A stretch of DNA of 64,000 bases from Paenibacillus elgii NBRC 100335 (GTDB taxonomy: Bacteria > Bacillota > Bacilli > Paenibacillales > NBRC-103111), in the NCBI RefSeq assembly GCF_004000865.1, contig NZ_BIMB01000037.1, positions 1 to 64,000 on the forward strand, given 5' to 3'. The translations under genes and the position numbers were made by a program. Position 1 is the stretch's first letter, and each line of letters begins with the position of its first letter. Shown piece after piece: positions 16,191 to 23,736 of the stretch. The notes under the pieces are model-generated. The model saw nothing but the letters and a program-made list of their open reading frames with translations, ran no database searches and was not told the DNA's origin.

Positions 16191-16305
16191 AATTTCGCCG
16201 TCACTTATGGCACTGTTCCCCCGGTTAATCTAATCGCCCGAAATCCGCTCCATCAACAGCAACACCCGCATCAACTGATGCGGGTAGGTCATGCGGCCGA
16301 AGCCC
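16191..16305 (-). repeat. Decayed rlmH 3'-end copy
   Basis: On the minus strand, GFGRMTYPHQLMRVLLLMER aligns with native [20 protein letters not shown]. After a frameshift it ends GAACAGTGCCATAAGTGACG (EQCHK-stop), then GCGAAA. It is shared in detail with the copies at 6715 and 15309. Confidence 0.85.
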
Positions 16306-16428
16306 CATCCACATGTCGGCGCGGAAGACAGCAAGCTAGAAAACGATATTCGTTGCAAGATGTACGGCTAATCTCGTTTTATGTGCCTGAAAACGATCAA
16401 ATCGGATTCACTTCAGCCCTACCGGACC

Positions 16429-16462
16429 GAGGGCGAACGCCCGATGCGTGAATATGGTGTTG
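16429..16462 (-). repeat. Second copy of the conserved ~35-nt motif
   Basis: On the minus strand: AACACCATATTCACGCATCG, continuing GGCGTTCGCCC, which forms a small hairpin. It matches 14468-14507. It lies 124 bases beyond the 16191 rlmH tail, in a stretch with no gene. Confidence 0.5.
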
Positions 16463-16612
16463 TTTTAAATGTAGTTCTTTCCATCTTGTGATTCTTACAC
16501 ATTTCATTCTATAAAATTAAGAGTGAACAAAGTGTTTGACGTGTTAGCTGCTTGCAAGCTCCGCACAAATTATTGTACCATAATATTACATTAGTAGGCT
16601 GGAGCGTGGGAC

Positions 16613-17041
16613 ATGGTCAATCAAACAAGGGAACCTAAAGCAGGAGAGGTATGGTTATGTGATTTAGGCAATAACTACAAGGTCAACTCATCAATTCAAA
16701 GAGGAACAAGACCTTGTATAGTATTAAATGTATTAGAATCAAATGATCCAGATAATATTGATGATGAGCATTTAATATATTTAATCTTACCTCTAACAAA
16801 AATAATCAAAAAACCACATTTGCCTGTCCATTATGTAATCGAGGACTGGCAGGAACAAGGGTTAAATAAACGATCCATGATTCTGGGAGAACAGCCGTTC
16901 TCTCTAAAACGGGACTACCTAATTAAACATTTAACAAGTTTAGATAATAACACCCTTGATTGCGCTAGACGAACATTGTTAAACGCCGTAGACATTACTT
17001 ATGAAAAACGCTATGGCATTCAAACTGAAGAAATAAGTTAA
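16613..17041 (+). CDS. MazF/PemK-type endoribonuclease toxin
   Basis: A 142-residue protein of the MazF/PemK toxin fold, which cleaves mRNA at short sequences. Diagnostic parts are the N-terminal AGEVWLCDLG (residues 11-20), QRGTRPCIVLN (36-46), LIYLILPLTK (61-70), and then PVHYVIEDW. It is somewhat longer than typical MazF (about 110-120), with a C-terminal helical extension. Start ATG 16613 follows a weak site (GGCTGGAGCG). No antitoxin gene is visible directly upstream, which is unusual for a type II system. It is the cargo of the segment between the 16191 tail and native rlmH, and it is transcribed towards rlmH. Confidence 0.8.
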   Translation: MVNQTREPKAGEVWLCDLGNNYKVNSSIQRGTRPCIVLNVLESNDPDNIDDEHLIYLILPLTKIIKKPHLPVHYVIEDWQEQGLNKRSMILGEQPFSLKRDYLIKHLTSLDNNTLDCARRTLLNAVDITYEKRYGIQTEEIS

Positions 17042-17193
17042 TATTACATGAGTCGGCTTAGAAAATACATTGGGTGATTCTATTTTGTTCTACGTCAAAC
17101 ATCTAATTTACCAAATCGGCTAGTTCAGAGGTTCCTCCTCAATCACCACAATCATTACAATAAGTTTGGAGAGCATTGCCTTATTGGGTCGCA

Positions 17194-17223
17194 CAAAAAC
17201 ACCCCTAAAGTCATCTTTAGGGG
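17194..17223 (-). terminator. Terminator of rlmH
   Basis: A perfect 9-bp stem CCCCTAAAG / CTTTAGGGG with a four-base loop. On the minus strand it is followed by TGTTTTTG. It sits about 70 bases downstream of the rlmH stop. Confidence 0.8.
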
Positions 17224-17284
17224 CACGAAAACTTCCAAAATCTTTTTAAAGCCACTCTCCTACCAGCCTCTACATCCTTCTTGA

Positions 17285-17320
17285 TTTTTCGCCGTCACTT
17301 ATGGTAAGGTTCCCCCCGCA
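17285..17320 (-). repeat. Native rlmH end: core shared with all att-like sites
   Basis: The last rlmH codons, GAACCTTACCATAAGTGACG (EPYHK-stop), plus GCGAAAAA just downstream, are the sequence shared with the six displaced copies at 2855-16191. In staphylococci the corresponding segment of rlmH (...EAYHK-stop) is the SCC attachment site. Confidence 0.75.
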
Positions 17321-17774
17321 TTATCTTAAACACCCGATACACCTGCTCCACCAGCACCAGCCGCATAAGCTGGTGCGGCAACGTCATGCGCCCGAACGAC
17401 AGCTTGAGGTCGGCGTGCGCAAGCACTTCTGGGGCAAGCCCCAGCGAGCCCCCGATAACAAAAGCCACGTGGCTGCGCCCGTACGTGGCAAGGTCTTGCA
17501 CCTGCCGCGCGAGCTCCTCGCTCGACAGCGGCTTCCCGTCGATGGCTAGCGCCACGACGTAAGCGTCGGTGTGCAGCTTCGCGAGAATGCGCTCGCCCTC
17601 ACGCTGCTTCACCTGCACCTCCTCCGCGGCGCTCATGGATTCCGGCGCCTTCTCGTCCGGTACCTCGACAATCTGCACCTTGGCATACGGCCCCAAACGC
17701 TTGACGTACTCGGCGATCCCCTGTACCAGATAAGTTTCCTTCAATTTCCCTACTGTGATCATCTGAATATTCAT
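17295..17774 (-). CDS. rlmH: 23S rRNA (pseudouridine1915-N3)-methyltransferase RlmH
   Basis: A 159-residue SPOUT-class methyltransferase that methylates pseudouridine 1915 of 23S rRNA in helix 69, using SAM. The family start [13 protein letters not shown], the SAM-knot segment [16 protein letters not shown] (about residue 100) and the C-terminal [20 protein letters not shown]...GEPYHK are all intact. The order htrA-CxxH/CxxC-rlmH is the standard Bacillales arrangement, here with a secreted protein gene inserted. Its 3' end is the reference for the repeated tails found over the next 14 kb downstream. Stop TGA at 17295. Confidence 0.98.
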   Translation of the reverse strand: MNIQMITVGKLKETYLVQGIAEYVKRLGPYAKVQIVEVPDEKAPESMSAAEEVQVKQREGERILAKLHTDAYVVALAIDGKPLSSEELARQVQDLATYGRSHVAFVIGGSLGLAPEVLAHADLKLSFGRMTLPHQLMRLVLVEQVYRVFKIMRGEPYHK

Positions 17775-17941
17775 CCGCTTACTCTTCCTCTCTCGTCTAC
17801 CCTTTACTTGTCCTGTTCGAGGTGTCGTGGAATTTCCTTCACCTTTTCATTGTTCTCTCCAAAGAAACTTTAACTTAACAAGAAACAAATGTGATATTAT
17901 GTAAATTGAACTATATTATTACTCGAAAGAAGGTAAAAGCA

Positions 17942-18658
17942 ATGGCCCTTAACCGCATACTTGCCATTCTGGCCGCTTCTTTCGCAGCTCTAACACTCGC
18001 TGCTTCCCCAGTCACTACAGCGCCAAACTCGGGAAACGCTCCCGTCTCAAATGAACAAGTAGCCACCCCAACTGTACCTGTTATTGTCGGCAAGCCCCAA
18101 GGTCAGAATAACCTTACCATTACCTTTGTTGATCAAGCGTTAAAGGGAAATGACTCGACGCTTCTTACTCCCCAAGGCAATCTAACGGAGCGGTACGCCT
18201 ATTCGACGTACTCCATTCCTTATAAAGTTATAGAAGAAGGCAACGACATTATCAGGCCAAGGGAACAAGATTCCTTCTTGTGTAGCGCTCCAAATGGCGG
18301 CACTACTACCATTGTAAATCCGGTTGAAGTTCGCGCCAACGTCCAGATTCAATCTAACGTCGGCATTGAACTAAGAAAACTCATCAATCTCGTATGGACT
18401 GGTCAGACGAACGGATCATTTAAACACACCTATTCCAAAGCAAAAGTATACTCTGCTCCGGAATCCGTTCATAACCATCGTGATTATTACGGTGCGATCC
18501 AGTATGATTTAGGGACAACCGTTGTGAATCGAACCGACATTTACTATGTATATAGCGGAGATCGAATCCTCTATACTACCTCCTATAACCACGACCAACA
18601 AAGAATCAACGTCAAAATCCCCAAAGCCGTTGAATACGCCAAAGACTTCTACTTGTAA
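17942..18658 (+). CDS. Secreted protein of unknown function
   Basis: A 238-residue protein with a clear signal peptide (MALNRILAILAASFAALTLA, cleavage after about ASP or TTA). The mature part is polar and beta-rich, with no family I recognise. Two cysteines at most are visible, one in DSFLCSAPN. Start ATG 17942 has GAAGG upstream; the frame is open earlier, but that extension lacks a signal-like start. It is divergent from rlmH and convergent with the CxxH/CxxC gene. Function unknown. Confidence 0.75.
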   Translation: MALNRILAILAASFAALTLAASPVTTAPNSGNAPVSNEQVATPTVPVIVGKPQGQNNLTITFVDQALKGNDSTLLTPQGNLTERYAYSTYSIPYKVIEEGNDIIRPREQDSFLCSAPNGGTTTIVNPVEVRANVQIQSNVGIELRKLINLVWTGQTNGSFKHTYSKAKVYSAPESVHNHRDYYGAIQYDLGTTVVNRTDIYYVYSGDRILYTTSYNHDQQRINVKIPKAVEYAKDFYL

Positions 18659-18759
18659 AATCACCGCCGCTGCACCATAACCAGCTATAAAAAAGGAAGG
18701 CCGCACCATGCCAGCCCTCCGACAATCATTCTATGTTCTTCTCCATACCTGACAAACTC

Positions 18760-18927
18760 CTACACAACCAAGAACCGCCCCGGCTCGGCACACCGTTCAC
18801 AATGCGGAGGCGGGTCCCAACCCGTAAACTTTACTTCCTCCAAGTCCACGATATCCGGCGCGTCCTCGTATTCGTCCACGAACATATCGATGGCCAGCTC
18901 CAGGTGCTCTTTACAAACTACATGCAT
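18760..18927 (-). CDS. CxxH/CxxC protein (BA_5709 family)
   Basis: A 55-residue protein, MHVVCKEHLELAIDMFVDEY and so on, ending HCERCAEPGRFLVV. The two motifs, CKEH (CxxH) and CERC (CxxC), can bind one zinc and define the small TIGR04129 family. That family sits between htrA and rlmH in Bacillus and relatives, as here. AAAGGGG lies nine bases before ATG 18927. Role unknown; context suggests a constitutive small zinc protein. Confidence 0.85.
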   Translation of the reverse strand: MHVVCKEHLELAIDMFVDEYEDAPDIVDLEEVKFTGWDPPPHCERCAEPGRFLVV

Positions 18928-19045
18928 AAGATAAGACCCCTTTTTCTTTTAACCCTTATAAAATCGCACACCGTTTCGCTCTATACAGCCTCTGCTTTCA
19001 TTGTTCCCCAAAAGCGGCCGCGACTTACAGCTTTCCCTGATCCCA

Positions 19046-20293
19046 TTAGCGATCCTTTAACTCAGCCAGCGTGACCTGAACCGTGTTCTTCTTCGCTCCC
19101 CGATAATACGTGACGGCGAGCTTTTCTCCGATCTTTTTGTGCCCATAAATGTACTTGCGCAGCGCCAGCGTGCCGTCAACCGGCTTGCCGTCCAACTCCA
19201 CGATCACGTCGCTCGTTTTCAGTCCTGCGTCCTTGCCCGGACCGACGGCCTCGATCACCAGCACGCCTTTCTTGACATCCGACGGCAGCTTCAAGCTTTC
19301 GATGCCCGCATACGATTGCAAATCCTGGGTCACCACGCCGATGTAAGGACGCTTGATTTTATGATCCTTGATCAGCGTCTCAATGATCGATTTTGCCTGA
19401 TTGATCGGAATCGCGAAGCCGAGGCCCTCTACGCCCATGTCTGCGACCTTAAGCGTGTTGATGCCGACGACCTTGCCGTCCAGATTCACGAGGGCGCCGC
19501 CGCTGTTCCCTTGATTGATAGCCGCATCCGTCTGGATGACCTCCATCTCCCAGTCGAACTCGCCGTCCTTCCCAAGCGATACGGGAATCGTCCGTTTGGG
19601 CCAGCTAATAATGCCCCGGGTCACCGTCGGCGCGTACCCGAGTCCGAGCGGATTGCCTACGGCTAACGCCGTCTCCCCCGGTTTGAGCGCATCCGAGTCT
19701 CCGAATTCGGCGATCTGCTTGATCCCGCTTCCGTCAATCTCCAGTACGGCCAGATCCGTAATCTGATCGCGTCCGACCAACGTCGCCTTACGACGCTCGC
19801 CGGTGATCGTAATGACGTCCAGCTGCTGGAACCCTTCCACGACGTGGTTGTTCGTCACAATGCGCACCTGATCCCCCGCCCGGGCAAAAATAACGCCCGA
19901 ACCGAGGCCCACCGCGCCGCCGCGTGCGTTTTCCTTCTCTCCCTCCCGGTGGGAGCCGATAATGCTCACAATCGTCGGCGATACCTTCGCTGCCGCGCCT
20001 ACCACCGAATCGCTCGTCAGCCGCTCGGTGTCGACGCCTCCGCCGGTCGCCGCTCCTGGAGCCGGCGCGGCCATTACCGAAACCGCCTGCGGCATCACAT
20101 CATGCCCTGCCCCCCGATCGAACAGCATGAACAAGGCCGCCGTAACAACGGCGCCCCCAACGGCCGGAAGCAGCCACATCGGCAGCTTCACACCGGACCG
20201 ACCGGGCGGCAAGCGCCAAGTCTCCCTTCGGGGTGCCTTCGTCGAATAAAAATCGTCGTCAAACAAACTCACCGCTGCCGCCCCCTGTTCCAT
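19046..20293 (-). CDS. htrA: HtrA/DegP-like membrane-anchored serine protease
   Basis: About 415 residues: a cytoplasmic N-terminus and one membrane helix (MWLLPAVGGAVVTAALFML), then a trypsin-like domain and a C-terminal PDZ domain (about residues 310-400). The triad is visible as His in VTNNHVVEG, Asp in TDLAVLE and Ser in NQGNSGGALV. It degrades or refolds misfolded proteins at the membrane/wall interface; in Bacillus it belongs to the CssRS/WalR stress setting. I prefer ATG 20293 (GGAG four bases upstream) to ATG 20308, which has no ribosome site. It lies downstream of the wal operon. Confidence 0.95.
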   Translation of the reverse strand: MEQGAAAVSLFDDDFYSTKAPRRETWRLPPGRSGVKLPMWLLPAVGGAVVTAALFMLFDRGAGHDVMPQAVSVMAAPAPGAATGGGVDTERLTSDSVVGAAAKVSPTIVSIIGSHREGEKENARGGAVGLGSGVIFARAGDQVRIVTNNHVVEGFQQLDVITITGERRKATLVGRDQITDLAVLEIDGSGIKQIAEFGDSDALKPGETALAVGNPLGLGYAPTVTRGIISWPKRTIPVSLGKDGEFDWEMEVIQTDAAINQGNSGGALVNLDGKVVGINTLKVADMGVEGLGFAIPINQAKSIIETLIKDHKIKRPYIGVVTQDLQSYAGIESLKLPSDVKKGVLVIEAVGPGKDAGLKTSDVIVELDGKPVDGTLALRKYIYGHKKIGEKLAVTYYRGAKKNTVQVTLAELKDR

Positions 20294-20445
20294 CCCGCTC
20301 CGCCCCATCCGAGGCCGAAAAATCTGCTATATCCATTGTACCTTAAACTCTGGCAATCTCAAAAACTAAAAAAGAGGAATGATTTCCCTAAAGCTAGACT
20401 AGAATAAGAACATAACCTGCACCCAATCAAGGAAGGATGATGGAG

Positions 20446-20676
20446 ATGTCGAACCGCCGCATATCGTCCCATCTGGATGAAGTCGCTTGGATCGCCAAGC
20501 TTGCGGACCTCAAGGAAGACCATTACCGAAACTCCCTTTTACTGGGAGCCATTCTCGAGCTGCTGCTGGAAAAAGGGCTGCTCACCGCCCAGGAATTAGC
20601 CTCCAAAATCCACACGCTGGAGGCGTCCGATCAGTCCACACTCCCGACTGGCATTGGCAACCGTCACCAGCATTAA
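20446..20676 (+). CDS. Small conserved-looking hypothetical protein
   Basis: A 76-residue helical protein, MSNRRISSHLDEVAWIAKLA and so on, with LLLEKGLLTAQELASKIHTL near the centre, the style of a short helical adaptor. GGAAGG lies nine bases before ATG 20446; two ATGs just upstream are too close to it. It is on the strand opposite to its neighbours, between htrA and walJ. Function unknown. Confidence 0.6.
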   Translation: MSNRRISSHLDEVAWIAKLADLKEDHYRNSLLLGAILELLLEKGLLTAQELASKIHTLEASDQSTLPTGIGNRHQH

Positions 20677-20868
20677 GGCCATACGCCGCAGATCGCCGAG
20701 AAACAAGGAATTTTCCCAACACGCCATCAGCAAGCTTCACTTGAGCCGCCCTTGTGATTCGCCATGCGCCATCCTGCTCGAACCGCTTATGTACAGCACT
20801 TAATACGATCCGATCCTTACTCGCGGCTCCAAAAGCATTCTATCCCCGCTCCCATGTCCCGGGAACGG

Positions 20869-21672
20869 CTAATCGTCCTTCAACACGTCCCACTCCGTCG
20901 ACCGGTCATGATACGTGTCCATCAGCTTGGCGCGGTGATCGTCCGGAGCGAGCCGCTCCTCTACCATACTATTCACGGTCAGCCTGGCCAAATCCATCAG
21001 GTTATGGTCCCGGCTAAGATGCGCGAGATACACCCGCTTCGTCTTCGCCGTCATCACGTCGACGAGGCCGATCCCGGCCGCTTCGTTGGACAAGTGGCCG
21101 ACATCGCTCAGGATACGCCGCTTGATGTTCCACGGATACCGGCCCATCCGCAGCATCTCGATATCGTGATTGGACTCCAGAACGAGCACATCGCTATCCT
21201 GAATTTTCTCCTTCACCTTGGAGCTCATGTAGCCGAGATCCGTCGCGACGCTCAACTTTTCTTCCTCGTGATAAAAGCAGTAGCCGACCGGCTCGGCCGC
21301 ATCGTGCGAAATGCCATACGATTCCACCTGCAGCGAGCCGAATTCGAGCATTTCCCCCGTCTTCATCACGCAGCGGTTCTCCTCCGCAATCTCGCCGATT
21401 TGCCGGTCAAGCTCGGCCCATGTCTTCTCATTGGCATAGACGGGCAAGTCGTACTTGCGCGCAACCGCACCCAGCCCTTTAATATGATCGGCATGCTCGT
21501 GCGTCACCACAATCGCATCCAGCTCGCTGGCCGACATGCCCCGTTCCTTCAACAGCTGATCTATCTTTTTCGCGCTGAGCCCGGCGTCGATCAGCACTTT
21601 GCCCTCCTCGGTCGCAACGACCGTGGCGTTGCCCGTCGAGCCGCTGCCCAGCACACAAAACCGTATCCCCAT
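20869..21672 (-). CDS. walJ: MBL-fold metallohydrolase WalJ (YycJ)
   Basis: A 267-residue metallo-beta-lactamase-fold enzyme, last gene of the walRKHIJ operon. The signature is VVTHEHADHIKGLGAVARK (metal ligands HxHxDH, about residue 55-60), with further ligands in GISHDAAEP and HLSRDHN. WalJ is a predicted nuclease linked to coordination of cell division with replication. Start ATG 21672 has AAGGAG eight bases upstream; the TTG six bases earlier is less likely. It follows walI by 20 bases. Confidence 0.95.
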   Translation of the reverse strand: MGIRFCVLGSGSTGNATVVATEEGKVLIDAGLSAKKIDQLLKERGMSASELDAIVVTHEHADHIKGLGAVARKYDLPVYANEKTWAELDRQIGEIAEENRCVMKTGEMLEFGSLQVESYGISHDAAEPVGYCFYHEEEKLSVATDLGYMSSKVKEKIQDSDVLVLESNHDIEMLRMGRYPWNIKRRILSDVGHLSNEAAGIGLVDVMTAKTKRVYLAHLSRDHNLMDLARLTVNSMVEERLAPDDHRAKLMDTYHDRSTEWDVLKDD

Positions 21673-21692
21673 GTTCAAAACTCCTTAGCCGC

Positions 21693-22439
21693 TTACTTTT
21701 TGCTCTTCTGCGGCCCTTCCACCGCACCGTTCAAAGCATGAACGTAATACACGTCTCCGTCCGCATTCCCCAGCGACACCCGCCACGACGGCCACATATT
21801 CAACGTCTGCGAATTGTACACCTGTCCGTGATACCCGAGCCGGACGCTCGTAATGACCGCTCCCGACGGCAAGTAGTTCTCGATCAGACTCCGCAAAGCG
21901 ATATAGGCGGTAATGACCTTCTGTTCCTTCTGCTGCCCGTCGGACTGCACCTCCACATAACCTTGCTGGTAGGAAGTGATTTGCCCGTTTTTCTCGAACA
22001 GCCTCAGCTGCACGTCGAACATCGGAAGCGTGCCGTACAACTGGTGAAACACATAAGTACCGCCAAGACTCGTCATCGGATCGAATTGGTACGACTCGAT
22101 CTTCGGAATGCCCGTTCTCGCCAAAACGTCCCGGAACGAGCCCTTGCTGATCAACGGATCGAATTTAAACGGCGCCGCCAGCGGCACCACCTTCTCCGGA
22201 TTGAAATTATCGTCGAACCGGACGACAATCTCCCGCAGCTTCGGCACATCCTTCGGAATATCCGGCGGCACCTGTATATTTTTACTTTTCGACAGCCTTT
22301 GAATCTCCTCCGCCGCTCCGATCGCGTTCGCCTCCAGATCGACAAGGTCCGCACGACTGGACCACAGCTGGATGCCGAGCACCACGTTCAGCAGCAGGAA
22401 GGACAATATCAATATCGTCTTGGCACGTCCCCATTCCAC
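21693..22439 (-). CDS. walI: WalI (YycI), regulator of WalK
   Basis: A 248-residue bitopic membrane protein: EWGRAKTILILSFLLLNVVL is the N-terminal membrane helix, followed by an extracytoplasmic YycI domain. With WalH it controls the sensor kinase WalK through membrane-helix contacts. I chose GTG 22439, because AAGGAGGAC precedes it by six bases and the resulting N-terminus matches the family; the frame open upstream overlaps walH. It lies in the walRKHIJ operon. Confidence 0.9.
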   Translation of the reverse strand: MEWGRAKTILILSFLLLNVVLGIQLWSSRADLVDLEANAIGAAEEIQRLSKSKNIQVPPDIPKDVPKLREIVVRFDDNFNPEKVVPLAAPFKFDPLISKGSFRDVLARTGIPKIESYQFDPMTSLGGTYVFHQLYGTLPMFDVQLRLFEKNGQITSYQQGYVEVQSDGQQKEQKVITAYIALRSLIENYLPSGAVITSVRLGYHGQVYNSQTLNMWPSWRVSLGNADGDVYYVHALNGAVEGPQKSKK

Positions 22440-22452
22440 GCCGGCGTCCTCC

Positions 22453-23736
22453 TTAGTCCAAAAATTCGTACGAACCGTCTTGAAGCTCGGCCACCCAGGC
22501 CGGAACAAGAAGCATGGCCTGCTCCGTCACGACCATGCGGTAAGCCGGGAAGATCGTATACACCCGCGCCTTTTTGGCGAACGCGGCCAGCTTCTGCTCC
22601 AGCGGCTCTCCGCCCGCCAACTGCACTTCGGTACGGACAGAGCTTCGCAGATCGGGAGTAAGCAGCGAACGCTCGTAGCTGGCTACGATGCCTTTTTGCA
22701 GAGATATTTTCATAAAGCCCGTATTCTCGTTGCGCGTATTGATGACCGGATACGAATCGTAGTACTGCCGGAACACATACTGCTGACTGCCCGGAAGCAG
22801 CCGCTGCGGTACCTTTTGCACCCCGTACTTGCCGTTCCATCCCCCATGCTGGTTGATGAACTGTACGGCCGACAACAGACTCTCGCGCAAATCGACCTTG
22901 TTGTTCTCCGTCGCGGCCACCGGATCGGTATACGTCATCCAGTGCTGCTCGTTTCTCAGCTTCAGCCCGCGCTTTCCGTCCGTATAGATCTCTGAGCCGT
23001 CCCGCTCCGTCACATTGCGCGTCAGCGTCGGATCGACAAAAAACGTACGCTTCAATTGATCCGCCGTAAACTGCGTGTAAGTCATCTTGAAGCTCGGGAT
23101 CGTCAGCGGCTTCATCGGCAAATAATAATCCCCGTTCATCGCCTTATAAGGGGTGAACGATTCGTCCGCCTGCACGAACTTCTCGATGTCCTTCACCGTA
23201 AAATCGGCTTTGATCGCTTCGTATACCGTATTCGCCGTATCCGTAAACAGAATCGCTCTGACCTCGTTCGTATCCTTGGCAAAAATCCAGATGCGCGTAA
23301 TCAAGTCGTTCTCGCCCTGAAGATCGCCCTTCAGCTGCATAACCTCCTGCAGAACGTTCATCGGCAGCCCGTCGCGAAACCGGATCTCGACTCCCTGCTG
23401 CTTATTCCGCACATCGTCCCAGTTAAAGCCGAGCGAAGCGACGTTCGTCTTCCGGAACCCTTCCAAAAACCGCTGCTTCAAAATCTCCATCACTTCATTG
23501 TACTTCACGGTATTCGGGTAGAGCACCGTATGCTGCTGGTTGCCCAGATGCAGCACCAGCTGATCCGGAAACAGCATATCCTTCAATGACGCATGGGTGC
23601 CGAGGATGTCGGTTTTCACGTATTCCTCCGGCTTGACCGGGTCGTATTTCGGATAGCTGTAAGCCAGCAGGTAGCTTTGCAGCAAACTGAGCAGCACCAG
23701 CAGCGTCAGCGCGGCGGTTTTCAGTTTCTCGATCAT
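22453..23736 (-). CDS. walH: WalH (YycH), regulator of WalK
   Basis: A 427-residue protein with one N-terminal membrane helix (TAALTLLVLLSLLQSYLLAY) and a large extracytoplasmic YycH domain. It forms a membrane complex with WalI and WalK and tunes WalK activity. The start ATG overlaps the walK stop by four bases (ATGA), so the two are translationally coupled. Full length. Confidence 0.95.
   Translation of the reverse strand: MIEKLKTAALTLLVLLSLLQSYLLAYSYPKYDPVKPEEYVKTDILGTHASLKDMLFPDQLVLHLGNQQHTVLYPNTVKYNEVMEILKQRFLEGFRKTNVASLGFNWDDVRNKQQGVEIRFRDGLPMNVLQEVMQLKGDLQGENDLITRIWIFAKDTNEVRAILFTDTANTVYEAIKADFTVKDIEKFVQADESFTPYKAMNGDYYLPMKPLTIPSFKMTYTQFTADQLKRTFFVDPTLTRNVTERDGSEIYTDGKRGLKLRNEQHWMTYTDPVAATENNKVDLRESLLSAVQFINQHGGWNGKYGVQKVPQRLLPGSQQYVFRQYYDSYPVINTRNENTGFMKISLQKGIVASYERSLLTPDLRSSVRTEVQLAGGEPLEQKLAAFAKKARVYTIFPAYRMVVTEQAMLLVPAWVAELQDGSYEFLD

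Noticed and set aside
22372-23000. Long plus-strand frames across the wal operon (and similar long frames opposite mnmG, gyrB and purA)
   Set aside because: They are opposite-strand shadows of well-supported genes in G+C-rich codons, without ribosome sites or recognisable domains.
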